Shown here one piece after another: positions 47,129-56,134 of a stretch of 64,000 nt of DNA. The notes under the pieces are model-generated. The model saw nothing but the letters and a program-made list of their open reading frames with translations. It had not been told where the DNA came from and ran no database searches. Source of the stretch: Paraburkholderia ribeironis (lineage in GTDB: Bacteria; Pseudomonadota; Gammaproteobacteria; Burkholderiales; Burkholderiaceae); NCBI RefSeq assembly GCF_900019265.1, contig NZ_CYGX02000032.1, positions 1-64,000 of the forward strand. The letters are read 5' to 3'. The translations under genes were made by a program, and so were the position numbers. The first letter of the stretch is position 1; the number at the start of each line of letters is the position of its first letter.

Positions 47129-48406
47129 ATGATGAGCATGATCGAACTCGATCCTCCCGGCTTCCAGCCACCACGCCCGATGGCCGGCGACGAAGGCTCG
47201 CGGCGCACCGTTCTGTACGGCGCCTACACCGTCTTCAGCGTGTTTCAGCCTGTTTTCTCGGTGTCGCACCGGCGCGCGATCGGCTATCACGCGTCGCTGC
47301 GCGCCCACGACGAGCACGCGCAGCACGTGCCGTCGCACGAGGTCTTCACGCAAGCCGCACGGCGCGGCGACCTGCTGGAACTCGGCCGGCTGGCCGAATC
47401 GCTGCATCTTGGCAACTTCAATGCGTTCGACAGCCATGACGAATGGCTCTTCCTAAGCCTCCACCCAGCCGCGCTGATGGACACCAGTTACGGCGATGCG
47501 CTGCTTGCCGGGCTCAAGGCGCTCGGCTTGCCGCCGCAACGCGTGGTGCTCGAAGTGTCCGAGCAGGCAGGCGGCGAGACCACGCGCTTTGCCGAGATCA
47601 TCGACGCGCTGCGCAAGTCCGGTTTCCTGATCGCACTGGACGGCTTCGGCGCGAAGCATTCGAACATTGACCGCGTGTGGAATCTGCGCCCGGACATCGT
47701 CACACTCGACCGCTGCATCCTCGCGCAAGCCAGCGAACACTCGCATATTGAACGCGTGCTGCCAGGGCTCGTCTCGCTGCTGCACGAATCCGGGCAACTG
47801 GTGCTGATGGGTGGCCTGAGCACCGAGCGTGACGCGTTGATCGCGCTCGAATGCAACGTGGACTTCGTGCAGGGCGCGTTCTTCGCGGGCCCGAGCGTTG
47901 AGCCGGTCAAACCGCAGACAGCGGCCGGCCTGATGGACTCGCTCTCGGCGGCGCTGCGCGAACGGGTCGCGGCGCGCGAACGCGCACAATCGACGCGGCT
48001 CGCACCTTACGTCAAGGCACTGGAAACAGCCGCCGCGCAGTTGATTGCCGGCGAGTCGATCTCGCAGGCGACCGCACCGCTGCTCGCGCTCGGCGAAACG
48101 GCGCGCTGCTTCGTGCTCGACGGTTCGGGCAGGCAGATCGGCGACAACGTGCTGCCGCCAGGACGCACATCGCAACGCGCGAAACGTTTCCGGCCTCTGT
48201 TGCATTCGGAAGGCGCGAGTTGGGAACGCCGGCCGTACTTTATCCAGGCGATGCGCGTACCGGATCGGGTGCATCTGACGCCGCCCTACCTGTCGATCAA
48301 CGAAGCGCACCTGTGCGTAACCGCCTCGATCGCCGCGCATACGCCGCATGGCACACAGGTGCTATGCCTCGATATCAACTGGGAAGTCGCGGCTCATCGC
48401 AATTGA
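47129..48406 (+). CDS. Degenerate EAL-domain protein with YkuI_C-like C-terminal domain
   Basis: 425 aa. Residues about 35-260 are an EAL domain by fold (VFQPVFSV, VVLEVSEQ, VDFVQGAFFAGP). Its catalytic residues are lost: the EAL triplet is HAS (54-56), DDFG is DGFG (171-174), the usual Lys is T192 and the Glu of the AEGVE loop is replaced in MGGLS. It therefore should not cleave c-di-GMP, though it could bind it or act as a scaffold. The C-terminal part (about 300-415) resembles the YkuI_C PAS/Cache-like sensor (RCFVLDGSGRQIGDNV). Its last 45 bases overlap the convergent sigma-factor gene. Confidence 0.85.
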   Translation: MMSMIELDPPGFQPPRPMAGDEGSRRTVLYGAYTVFSVFQPVFSVSHRRAIGYHASLRAHDEHAQHVPSHEVFTQAARRGDLLELGRLAESLHLGNFNAFDSHDEWLFLSLHPAALMDTSYGDALLAGLKALGLPPQRVVLEVSEQAGGETTRFAEIIDALRKSGFLIALDGFGAKHSNIDRVWNLRPDIVTLDRCILAQASEHSHIERVLPGLVSLLHESGQLVLMGGLSTERDALIALECNVDFVQGAFFAGPSVEPVKPQTAAGLMDSLSAALRERVAARERAQSTRLAPYVKALETAAAQLIAGESISQATAPLLALGETARCFVLDGSGRQIGDNVLPPGRTSQRAKRFRPLLHSEGASWERRPYFIQAMRVPDRVHLTPPYLSINEAHLCVTASIAAHTPHGTQVLCLDINWEVAAHRN

Positions 48407-49360
48407 ATGTGCCGAGCGTTGCTGGATTCGTGCGAGTAGCCGCTTGACTGCCGCACGACCCAGCACCCGGTTGGCGGCATCCAGATTCGCTGCGCTGGTG
48501 ACGATGCGCAACGCGACGATCCTGGTCGAGCCATCCGTCCGGCCGTTTGTCCACACGTCGAGCATGCCGACGACATCGCCTTCGAAGAACAAGGCGACGC
48601 ACATGGCCCCCTCCACCGACACCACCTCTGCATTGCTCGCTTGCTGTGCAAGCGACGTGACCGTGTCCACCCACCCTGCCGCGACCGGCTCAGGTGCACA
48701 CACCGGCGCACACACCGGCGCAAGGACAGGCACGTCACTGACGACTTGCGGCGTGTCACTGAAGAGCCGCAACAGGCCCGCTCGATCCTGCGCTTCCAGC
48801 GCGGCGCGCAAGCGCTCGACGATCCGCGCATGTGCGGCGGGATCGGGCCGTTGCAACGGCGCCCCCGCGCGCTGCAGCTTCGTTCTGGCCCGATGGACGA
48901 TCTGCCGGCAAGCGGCCGGCGTGCGCTCGAGAATTCTTCCGATCTCCGCGTAATCGCAATCGAAGGCTTCGTGCAACACGAACGCCGCGCGTTCGTCGGG
49001 CTTCAGACGTTCGAGCAGCAGCATCACCCCGTAGGACATCTCCGCCGCCCGCAAGGCCAGCTCTTCCGCCGATGGCGCCACCTCGTCGAGCCACGGCTCC
49101 GGCAGCCAGCCCGCATGCTGCGACGCGCGTTCGCGCTGCACGTGTCGCAAACGGTCGATCGCGGCGCGCGTGGTGATCGTGGTGAGCCAGGCGGCCGGTG
49201 TTTGCACCGCTTGCGTATCCGCCAGATGCCACTTGAGCCAGACGTCCTGCACCACGTCCTCTGCTTCGGCGCGGCTGCCAAGCATCCGGTATGCCAGCGC
49301 GAGCAGGCGGGCGCGCACGGCCTCGAAACTGGATGCCTTGTCGATTCCTTGTTCCGTCAT
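48362..49360 (-). CDS. ECF sigma factor with SnoaL-like C-terminal domain (SigJ/ECF41-like)
   Basis: 332-aa extracytoplasmic-function sigma factor. Region 2 is LLALAYRMLGSRAEAEDVVQDVWLKW and region 4 is LLERLKPDERAAFVLHEAFDCDYAEIGRIL. The linker motif WLPEPW is typical of ECF41-type factors. The C-terminal domain of about 140 residues is of the SnoaL type. The usual DGGGK motif at its start is not present; the place holds an Ala/Pro/Cys-rich stretch. Start at 49360, with GGAGG upstream. No anti-sigma gene is adjacent; in this class the C-terminal domain does that job. Confidence 0.9.
   Translation of the reverse strand: MTEQGIDKASSFEAVRARLLALAYRMLGSRAEAEDVVQDVWLKWHLADTQAVQTPAAWLTTITTRAAIDRLRHVQRERASQHAGWLPEPWLDEVAPSAEELALRAAEMSYGVMLLLERLKPDERAAFVLHEAFDCDYAEIGRILERTPAACRQIVHRARTKLQRAGAPLQRPDPAAHARIVERLRAALEAQDRAGLLRLFSDTPQVVSDVPVLAPVCAPVCAPEPVAAGWVDTVTSLAQQASNAEVVSVEGAMCVALFFEGDVVGMLDVWTNGRTDGSTRIVALRIVTSAANLDAANRVLGRAAVKRLLARIQQRSAHSIAMSRDFPVDIEA
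48696..48719. repeat. Exact 12-bp tandem duplication inside the sigma-factor gene
   Basis: GCACACACCGGC occurs twice in direct succession (48696-48707, 48708-48719). It encodes the repeated CAPV residues in the Ala/Pro/Cys-rich stretch of the C-terminal domain. Confidence 0.9.
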
Positions 49361-49651
49361 GTGTAGACCTCCAGATCGTGCGTGATGAAAAAGCGCGCCT
49401 TGCCTGCCTGCAATAGTGCCCAGGCGCGCGCCGTACTCGGTATCCTGTTCAACTTGACGCGCGGGCAATCGGCGATGTGACAGCCCGACGCAAAAATATT
49501 CCTGTCACGCGGCCGCGCGCTACTTCGTCAAATGAGCAATAACCGGCGCATGGGGCGCGCGGTTTCTGAACCGGCCGCGGCTCAACACGCTGCTCACCAC
49601 GCTTGTGACAAGCTTGTAACGAGTATCCGCGCCGTCCATCGCGAGACTCCT

Positions 49652-50299
49652 ATGCATCCCAACTATCCATCCGTCACTGGTCTCGGCCTCGTGCCTACCG
49701 TGATCGAACAATCCAGTCGCGGCGAGCGCGCTTACGACATTTACTCGCGGTTGCTGCGCGAACGCATCGTGTTCCTCGTCGGGCCGGTCAACGAGGAATC
49801 GGCAAGTCTGATTGTCGCGCAAATGCTGTTTCTGGAATCCGAGAACCCCGACAAGGATATTTCCTTTTATATCAACTCGCCGGGCGGCTCGGTATATGAC
49901 GGCCTCGCGATTTACGACACCATGCAGTTCATTCGCCCGCAGGTATCGACGTTGTGCACCGGCTTCGCTGCCAGCATGGGGACGTTCCTGCTGAGCGCGG
50001 GTCAACGCGGCAAGCGGTATGCGTTGCCGAACGCGCGCATCATGATCCACCAGCCGTCCGGCGGCAGTCAGGGCACGGCGGCAGACGTCGAGATACAAGC
50101 CAAAGAGGTGCTGTATCAACGGGCACGCCTGAATGCAATCATGGCCGGGCACACCAGGCGCAGCGTCGAGGAAATCGCCCGCGACACCGACCGCGATAAC
50201 TTCATGTCGGCACACGAGGCCAAGGAATATGGATTGATCGACGACGTACTGGAAACACGTGCATCGCTAGGTGGCACGATTCGTCATCAGGACATGTAG
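49652..50299 (+). CDS. clpP: ClpP-type serine protease, second copy
   Basis: 215 aa. The catalytic Ser is in [16 protein letters not shown] and the His in [11 protein letters not shown]; an Asp in the [21 protein letters not shown] stretch completes the triad. It carries no propeptide of note. It is not next to tig, clpX or lon, so it is probably a paralogue of the main ClpP. The ATG at 49652 begins [19 protein letters not shown], as in other ClpPs. Partner ATPase unknown; clpA at 21.9 kb is a candidate. Confidence 0.93.
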   Translation: MHPNYPSVTGLGLVPTVIEQSSRGERAYDIYSRLLRERIVFLVGPVNEESASLIVAQMLFLESENPDKDISFYINSPGGSVYDGLAIYDTMQFIRPQVSTLCTGFAASMGTFLLSAGQRGKRYALPNARIMIHQPSGGSQGTAADVEIQAKEVLYQRARLNAIMAGHTRRSVEEIARDTDRDNFMSAHEAKEYGLIDDVLETRASLGGTIRHQDM

Positions 50300-50496
50300 T
50301 GGCGCTATCCCATTGTCTTTGCTCTTTGCAAATCTGATGAGAATGGCGACAGCACCCACCTCCACCACTCACGCCGACCACGGCTTTCCGCCGCCCTTGT
50401 CGGTGCGCACGGAACACAAAAGCTGGCCACCTTCGCTGGAATCGCTATCATGGTCGCGATTCGTCGAAATCGACGATCGCTTCAATGGAGAGATTT

Positions 50497-51951
50497 ATGG
50501 CGTCATCCAACGAAACCGTCAGCATGGCGCTATTTTGCGACTTCGAAAACGTCGCGCTCGGCGTGCGCGACGCGAAATACGACAAGTTCGATATCAAGCT
50601 GGTGCTCGAACGCCTGCTGCTCAAGGGCAGCATCGTCGTGAAGAAAGCATATTGCGACTGGGATCGCTACAAGAGTTTCAAGGGCGCGATGCACGAGGCC
50701 AATTTCGAACTGATCGAGATTCCGCACGTGCGTCAATCGGGCAAGAATTCAGCCGACATCCGGCTTGTGGTCGACGCGCTCGACCTCTGCTACACGAAAT
50801 CACACGTGAATACGTTCGTAATCATCAGCGGCGATTCGGATTTTTCACCGCTGGTGTCGAAGTTGCGCGAGAACGCCAAGCAGGTGATCGGCGTCGGCGT
50901 GCAGCAGTCCACCTCCGACCTGCTGATCGCGAACTGCGACGAGTTCTTTTTTTACGACGACCTCGTGCGCGAGAGTCAGCGTGCGGTCGCCAAACGAGAG
51001 TCGGCGCGCCCGCAACAGAACGTGCAGCAGGCGACCAAACGCACACCCGACGAAGACAAAACCCGTCACAAGGAAGATCTCGAAAAACGTCGCACCAAGG
51101 CGGTCGAAATTGCGGTGCAAACGTTCGATGCGCTCGCTTCCGAACGGGGCGACAGCGGCAAGATCTGGGCGTCCGTATTGAAGAACGCGATCAAGCGTCG
51201 GAAGCCCGATTTCAACGAGACGTACTACGGTTTTCGCGCCTTCGGCAATCTGCTGGAAGAGGCGCATGCACGTGGGTTGCTCGAGTTCGGCCGCGACGAG
51301 AAGTCGGGTGCGTATGTGTACCGCAGCACGGCGGCGAACTTGGCCGGCGAAAACGTGGGTGAGCCTGCCGAAGCCGAATCGACTGAACAGGTGTATGAGG
51401 CGCAGGCTGCTGAAGCGGCGGTCGCTGAATCTGGTGGTAAACACGAGTCGCGTCGTGGCGGCCGCGGTAAACGCAAGGCGGCGCGCGGCCAGCAGGAAGC
51501 CAGTCACGAAGAACGGGCCGTTGTCGAGCATACGGCCAACGTGCAAACGCGGGAAGACGACGCGCATGTGCAGGTGCCGTCCGCTGGCGAACCGGTTGTC
51601 GAACTGCCAGAAGGCAACCGGGTAGCACCGGAGAACGCTGACGTCGAGCCGGTCGCCGCAGTTGAATCGGTCACCAGCGGCAACGAAGACGTCCCGCACG
51701 CCGAAGCCAATCAAGCCGAGCGCCGTAAGACACGCGCGCCGCGCAAGACAGCCGCGAAGAAAGCCAGGAAGAACGAGAAGAGCGCGCCGCAAACGATCGA
51801 AGATGTGCCCGCGATCACCGCGCCGGCTGAGCCATCTGCACCGGCTGCGCACGCAGAAGAAGCGCCTGCGGCGGACCGGAAGGCAGCGCGTAAAGCCGCG
51901 CCGCGTAGTCGTCGTTCGCGCAAGGCGGCAGCAACCAGCGACGCAGAGTGA
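50497..51951 (+). CDS. NYN-domain (PIN-like) protein with OST-HTH/LOTUS domain and charged tail
   Basis: 484 aa. Residues 9-155 form a NYN/PIN-like nuclease domain with the acidic residues in CDFENVA (D15), SADIRLVVD (D87) and SGDSDFSPL (D113, D115). Residues about 200-280 fit an OST-HTH (LOTUS) domain (KAVEIAVQTFDALASERGDSG, PDFNETYYGFRAFGNLL). The last 200 residues are low-complexity Ala/Glu/Pro with Lys/Arg-rich patches (RRGGRGKRKAARG; RKAAPRSRRSRKAA). This suggests RNA binding or cleavage. GGAGAG sits just before the ATG at 50497; an ATG at 50485 lacks this support. Confidence 0.9.
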   Translation: MASSNETVSMALFCDFENVALGVRDAKYDKFDIKLVLERLLLKGSIVVKKAYCDWDRYKSFKGAMHEANFELIEIPHVRQSGKNSADIRLVVDALDLCYTKSHVNTFVIISGDSDFSPLVSKLRENAKQVIGVGVQQSTSDLLIANCDEFFFYDDLVRESQRAVAKRESARPQQNVQQATKRTPDEDKTRHKEDLEKRRTKAVEIAVQTFDALASERGDSGKIWASVLKNAIKRRKPDFNETYYGFRAFGNLLEEAHARGLLEFGRDEKSGAYVYRSTAANLAGENVGEPAEAESTEQVYEAQAAEAAVAESGGKHESRRGGRGKRKAARGQQEASHEERAVVEHTANVQTREDDAHVQVPSAGEPVVELPEGNRVAPENADVEPVAAVESVTSGNEDVPHAEANQAERRKTRAPRKTAAKKARKNEKSAPQTIEDVPAITAPAEPSAPAAHAEEAPAADRKAARKAAPRSRRSRKAAATSDAE

Positions 51952-51987
51952 GTGCCGCTGCACACATGCCCACTGCGCAACAAGCAA

Positions 51988-52018
51988 AAAGCCCCGGCTC
52001 GTGATGAGCCGGGGCTTT
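51988..52018 (+). terminator. Terminator of the NYN-LOTUS gene
   Basis: Stem AAAGCCCCGGCTC / GAGCCGGGGCTTT (51988-52000 / 52006-52018) with a 5-base loop. Confidence 0.88.
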
Positions 52019-52309
52019 CTCCCTCGGCGACCCACCGACACTGATCGCGCTGAAAACGGACACCGCGTCATGACAGGTATCAGAGCGCGCCATCTGTCAA
52101 TAACCGGTGATCAGCAGGTTTCCTAACGATAGCTTTGTCAGCTGGCTGCCAAAGTCGCCGTCGGCTGAAAAGCTCTGCCCGTTTAGCGCGACGCCAAGCG
52201 CGTTTCGCCCCTTTGCGCCACATCACGGCATCAGCTTTACAGCGACCAGCTTGCGCGGCCGCTGGCGAGATGCGTTTGCTTCGACGAAGCTGCGGATTCC
52301 GAACGACGG
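52019..52309. other. Intergenic region with no recognised content
   Basis: About 290 bases between two converging genes after the terminator. I found no gene, repeat or structured element. Confidence 0.5.
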
Positions 52310-52882
52310 TCAGTAATATGGGTAAGGTGCGTACATAACCGGTGGCGGTGCGATGTAGCCCGGCGGGGGTGCGTAGTACGGCTGTGGCGCGACATAGTAA
52401 GGCTGCGGCGCCACGTAGTAAGGCCGCGGTTGCGCGATCGTATCGCCCTTCGCGGTCATGCACTGGGCGTAGGCGGCGTCGTAGTGTGCCTGCAGGCCAG
52501 CGGCGGAATACTGCGCGCTATTGGCGCCGCTCGCGCCGCCGATCAGCAGTCCACTGCCCGCGCCGATCGCCGCGCCGGCGCCCGCGTTGCCGCCCGCCGC
52601 GCCAAACAGCGCACCGATTGCTGCGCCGCCGAGCGTGCCCAGCGCTGCGCTGTTCACGCTATTCGTGGTTGCCGCCTGCGCTCCACCGGACGCATTGGTG
52701 GAGCGGTACGCATAGTCGCGGCACGCATAGTCGTTCTGCTGGAACTGGTCGAGCGATTCGCCCTTGTGCGGCAGAGCGACCACGCTCGGGGCGCTCGGCG
52801 GCGCCACCGCACAACCGCCGAGCGCAAGCGCAATGGCGGAGACCGGGATCGCAAGGCTTATCGATTTAGTGCTGGAGATCAT
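52310..52882 (-). CDS. Glycine-zipper outer-membrane type lipoprotein
   Basis: 190 aa. A signal peptide with an LGGC lipobox marks a lipoprotein. The middle holds a glycine-zipper segment with GxxxG and Ala repeats (AALGTLGGAAIGALFGAAGGNAGAGAA...), typical of YMGG/glycine-zipper membrane-inserting proteins. The C-terminus is a Pro/Tyr-rich tail with PYYVAPQ repeats. Families like this sit in the outer membrane or periplasm; the role is unknown. Monocistronic. Confidence 0.9.
   Translation of the reverse strand: MISSTKSISLAIPVSAIALALGGCAVAPPSAPSVVALPHKGESLDQFQQNDYACRDYAYRSTNASGGAQAATTNSVNSAALGTLGGAAIGALFGAAGGNAGAGAAIGAGSGLLIGGASGANSAQYSAAGLQAHYDAAYAQCMTAKGDTIAQPRPYYVAPQPYYVAPQPYYAPPPGYIAPPPVMYAPYPYY
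52374..52436. repeat. Three 21-bp tandem units encoding PYYVAPQ-type heptads
   Basis: Units at 52374-52394, 52395-52415 and 52416-52436 are near-identical and keep the reading frame of the lipoprotein tail. Their count may vary between strains. Confidence 0.85.
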
Positions 52883-53202
52883 GCTGATGCGGTTCAGAAC
52901 CTTGGAATTTATACGTTATGCCAAACGGTGCGATCCGTGTTTACTAGATCGTTACAGAAAGTTTTTCATTACGCCGCCCGCCATCGCCGCGCGAATCATG
53001 AGAGCGCCGGGTGTCGCTCCTGTCATATCGGGCGACGCGTGTAAGCGGACGGGCAATTAAATTCTGCACGGGCGGCCTGGACTGGCTTCAAACGATGTCT
53101 CGCCCCGTCCCGACGCCGGCGGTGATACTCCGATGCAGCCTTGCCTTGATCAGCGCACGCGCAAAACTGCTTGCGAGGTTCAATCTCGATGCCGTAAAAG
53201 CA
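52883..53202. other. Intergenic region with no recognised content
   Basis: About 320 bases upstream of the lipoprotein gene and downstream of sodB. It should contain the lipoprotein promoter; I could not place it. Confidence 0.5.
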
Positions 53203-53236
53203 GAAAGCCCTCACGCGGGAGGGCTTTCATTTTTCA
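53203..53236. terminator. Terminator-like hairpin downstream of sodB
   Basis: Stem GAAAGCCCTC / GAGGGCTTTC (53203-53212 / 53219-53228), followed by ATTTTTC on the plus strand and TGCTTTTA on the minus. It is 137 bases past the sodB stop. Confidence 0.75.
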
Positions 53237-53365
53237 CAACTATTGTCCACCCGATCAACGCGGTGGCGATAGCGGTGGCGGTGATGCCAGCGTGGGCGGC
53301 CAGTCCGGATCGCCCACATCGCATTGGACCATCCCGATCATCCCGTCACGCGGCAATCAGCAATC

Positions 53366-53944
53366 TCACGCGAAGTTCTTCGCCGCAAATTCCCAGTTGA
53401 CGATGTTCCAGTACGCTTCAACGAACTTCGGACGCGCATTGCGGTAGTCGATGTAGTAAGCGTGCTCCCACACGTCGATGGTCAGCAGTGCTTTCGCATC
53501 GGTGGTCAGCGGCGTGGCAGCGTTGCTCGTCGACACCAGGTCGAGCGAACCGTCAGCCTTCTTCACCAGCCATGCCCAACCCGAGCCGAACGTGCCGACC
53601 GCGGTCTTCGTGAATTCTTCCTTGAACTTGTCGAGCGAACCCCACTTGGCGTTGATCGCGTCGGCCAGCTTGCCGGTCGGCGCACCGCCACCTTGCGGCG
53701 ACAGGCTGTTCCAGAAGAACGTGTGGTTCCACACTTGCGCTGCGTTATTGAACAGGCCGCCCGATGCCTTCTTGACGATCTCTTCCAGCGACAGGTTCTC
53801 GAACTCCGTGCCCTTGATCAGATTATTCAGGTTGGTCACATAGGTCTGGTGATGCTTGCCGTAGTGAAACTCGAGCGTCTCTTCCGACATGTGCGGAGCG
53901 AGTGCGTTTTTCGCGAACGGCAGCGGCGGGAGCGTATGTTCCAT
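53366..53944 (-). CDS. sodB: Superoxide dismutase, Fe type
   Basis: 192-aa cytoplasmic Fe-superoxide dismutase. Metal ligands appear in [13 protein letters not shown] (His), [14 protein letters not shown] (His) and [12 protein letters not shown] (Asp and His). The [11 protein letters not shown] sequence is that of the iron rather than the manganese enzyme. Start at 53944 ([17 protein letters not shown]). Monocistronic, next to xseA, a common order in Burkholderiaceae. Confidence 0.98.
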   Translation of the reverse strand: MEHTLPPLPFAKNALAPHMSEETLEFHYGKHHQTYVTNLNNLIKGTEFENLSLEEIVKKASGGLFNNAAQVWNHTFFWNSLSPQGGGAPTGKLADAINAKWGSLDKFKEEFTKTAVGTFGSGWAWLVKKADGSLDLVSTSNAATPLTTDAKALLTIDVWEHAYYIDYRNARPKFVEAYWNIVNWEFAAKNFA

Positions 53945-54162
53945 GGTGCTTTCCTTCTGTCTGTATCTGTTGTGGGGAGTCTGCGGATAACGCTGTAGAG
54001 CACTCGATTGTAGGCGAGTTGGAATAACCCCGCAAACCAACGGACTTTATGCGCGGCATCGGCAAAGCGGCCGCGCACAGAGCCTGACTAGTGCCTTCGC
54101 ATGCCGTGTGCCTGGACCGTTGGACAATCAAAAGTACGGCGACGATGGCAGTCGGCGCAGTG

Positions 54163-55542
54163 TCAGAAACCGTCGGCCAGACGCGTTTGCACATCCGCCA
54201 GCGCGATGTCGGCCGAGCCTTCGGCAAGATGCACCGTGAAGCGCCGTCCAGGTTTCAACGACGACGGCGCGCGCACCGCTCGACCGCTCTGCGCATCGAG
54301 CATGGCGGCATAACCGCGCTCCAGCGTACGCTGCGGACTGAGCACCTCGAGCCGCGCCGCAAGCGTGCCGATTCGCGCGACCTGACGTTCATGCTGGCGT
54401 AACAATGCGGCGTCGAGGCGTTGCGCGAGATTGCCGAGCCTCGCCCGATGGGCGGCGAGGTCCGGACGCCAACGCTGCCAGCGCATCTGCAGCAGCACAA
54501 AGCGTGCTCGTGCGTCACGCAGCGGGCGCGCGCCCGCCGACGCGAGCCGCACGCTCAATTGCTGCAGGTGGATGCGTTGTCGCGCGAGACGCTCGGTCGG
54601 CGACACGAGCCGACGCGCGAGCCAGTCGAGTTGTTGTGCGCGCCGCTCCATCATGCGGCCGAAACCGCGTGCGAGCGTCGCGTGCCGATGATCGAGTTCG
54701 CGCAACAGCAGCACGCGCTGCGGACTGACGAGTTCGGCGGCACCGGTCGGCGTCGGCGCGCGCATGTCCGCGGCGAAGTCGGCGATCGTGAAATCGGTTT
54801 CGTGACCGACGCCACTGACCACCGGAATCGCGCTTTGCGCAATCGCACGCGCCAGCACTTCTTCGTTGAAGGCCCACAGGTCTTCGATCGAGCCGCCGCC
54901 GCGGCACACGATCAGCACGTCGACCTCACGCCGCGCACTGGCCGCGTCGACCATCGCCGCGAGCTTGCTGCTCACGCCCGCGCCCTGCACCGGAGCCGGA
55001 TAGACGATCACTGGAATATGCGGCGCGCGACGCGACAGCGTGGTCAGTACATCGCGCAACGCCGCGGCCTGCAACGACGTCACGATGCCGATCGCACGCG
55101 GATGCGCCGGCAACGCGCGCTTGCGCTCGGCGGCAAAGAGGCCCTCGGCTTCGAGCTGCGCCTTCAGTCTGAGAAACGCTTCGTACAAGCGGCCCTGGCC
55201 GGTGCGGCGCACCGCCTCCACATTCAGCTGGAGCTCACCACGCGGCTCGTACATCGTGACCAGCGCGCGCACTTCGATGCGATCGCCTTCGCGCGGCGTG
55301 AACTCGGCGTATTGCGCCCGCCCGCGGAACATCACGCAACGCATCTGCGCCTGCGCGTCCTTGATCGAGAAATACCAGTGGCCGCTCGCGGCCCGCGTGA
55401 AATTTGACACTTCGCCCGCCACCCAGACGAGCGGAAACGAGCGTTCGAGCATCGCGCCAATTGCGCGGTTGAGCGCGGAAACAGGAACGACGACCTCACC
55501 GCCGGGCGTAGCCGGCGAAGCAAAGGGATTATCGGAATTCAT
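54163..55542 (-). CDS. xseA: Exodeoxyribonuclease VII large subunit
   Basis: 459-aa large subunit of the single-strand-specific exonuclease VII. The N-terminal OB domain has [23 protein letters not shown]. The catalytic core has [32 protein letters not shown] and [31 protein letters not shown]. The coiled region and C-terminal part are complete. The small subunit XseB is not nearby. The start region contains an upstream in-frame segment that does not fit the family. Confidence 0.97.
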   Translation of the reverse strand: MNSDNPFASPATPGGEVVVPVSALNRAIGAMLERSFPLVWVAGEVSNFTRAASGHWYFSIKDAQAQMRCVMFRGRAQYAEFTPREGDRIEVRALVTMYEPRGELQLNVEAVRRTGQGRLYEAFLRLKAQLEAEGLFAAERKRALPAHPRAIGIVTSLQAAALRDVLTTLSRRAPHIPVIVYPAPVQGAGVSSKLAAMVDAASARREVDVLIVCRGGGSIEDLWAFNEEVLARAIAQSAIPVVSGVGHETDFTIADFAADMRAPTPTGAAELVSPQRVLLLRELDHRHATLARGFGRMMERRAQQLDWLARRLVSPTERLARQRIHLQQLSVRLASAGARPLRDARARFVLLQMRWQRWRPDLAAHRARLGNLAQRLDAALLRQHERQVARIGTLAARLEVLSPQRTLERGYAAMLDAQSGRAVRAPSSLKPGRRFTVHLAEGSADIALADVQTRLADGF

Positions 55543-56134
55543 GCGAAGAGGACTATCCGTGACTGGCCGGTCAGACGATAGACCGACTGGCCATCGGCGT
55601 CCAGCGTAGTCGCTGAACTGTTAAAAGTGTCCACATGGCGGGACGCGCCTGCCGGATTCCGCCAGATCGCCGCCAAAGCACCATGAACCCGTAGCATGTC
55701 ATTGATTTATATGCAATTTATATATCCACCGAAGCGCTGACCGCCGAGCCAAAGCGCTCGGCACGGCCCTCCCGGCCCGTTTGATGGCAGGTTTTCCACA
55801 AAGTTATCCACAGGTTGTCGGTATTGTTCGAAACCGCGACTCGCCGCGCCGGGCGCGCCGCGCGACTTGCCGGGCGGGATACCTGCGCGCTAGAGTGGCG
55901 GGTTCGACGGCATGCGCCGCGCTCCACGCAGCGTGTCATTGCGGCACACTAGGGCAGACCGTGCGAGCGCTTCGAGCGCCGACGCTGCTGCAAAGCTACT
56001 GCAAATTTCGCCTCACTTTCGATTGTCCGGAGAACCGCGTTGATGCAGACCCCGCCTATTGCGCATGGCGCTTTTGCGCCGCCGCGTCGTCCGTCGCCGG
56101 CGAACCACGCGCCGCTCGTGCGCGCAGTTTGCCC
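55543..56134. other. Gap between xseA and lpxK with DnaA-box-like sites
   Basis: About 590 bases between two divergent genes without a recognised gene. It holds an AT-rich patch at about 55700-55730 and two DnaA-box-like 9-mers at 55792-55812. In several related genomes, as I remember, exbB and exbD sit between xseA and lpxK; neither is found here. Confidence 0.55.
55792..55812 (+). promoter_or_regulatory. Pair of DnaA-box-like sites
   Basis: TTTTCCACA (55792-55800) and the perfect consensus TTATCCACA (55804-55812), same orientation, 12 bp start to start. They lie about 70 bp from an AT-rich patch. They may be a DnaA regulatory or titration site; no replication gene is near. Confidence 0.55.

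Noticed and set aside
55700..55812. A possible replication origin
   Set aside because: Only two DnaA-box-like sites and no dnaA, dnaN, rnpA or rpmH nearby; kept only as a regulatory finding.
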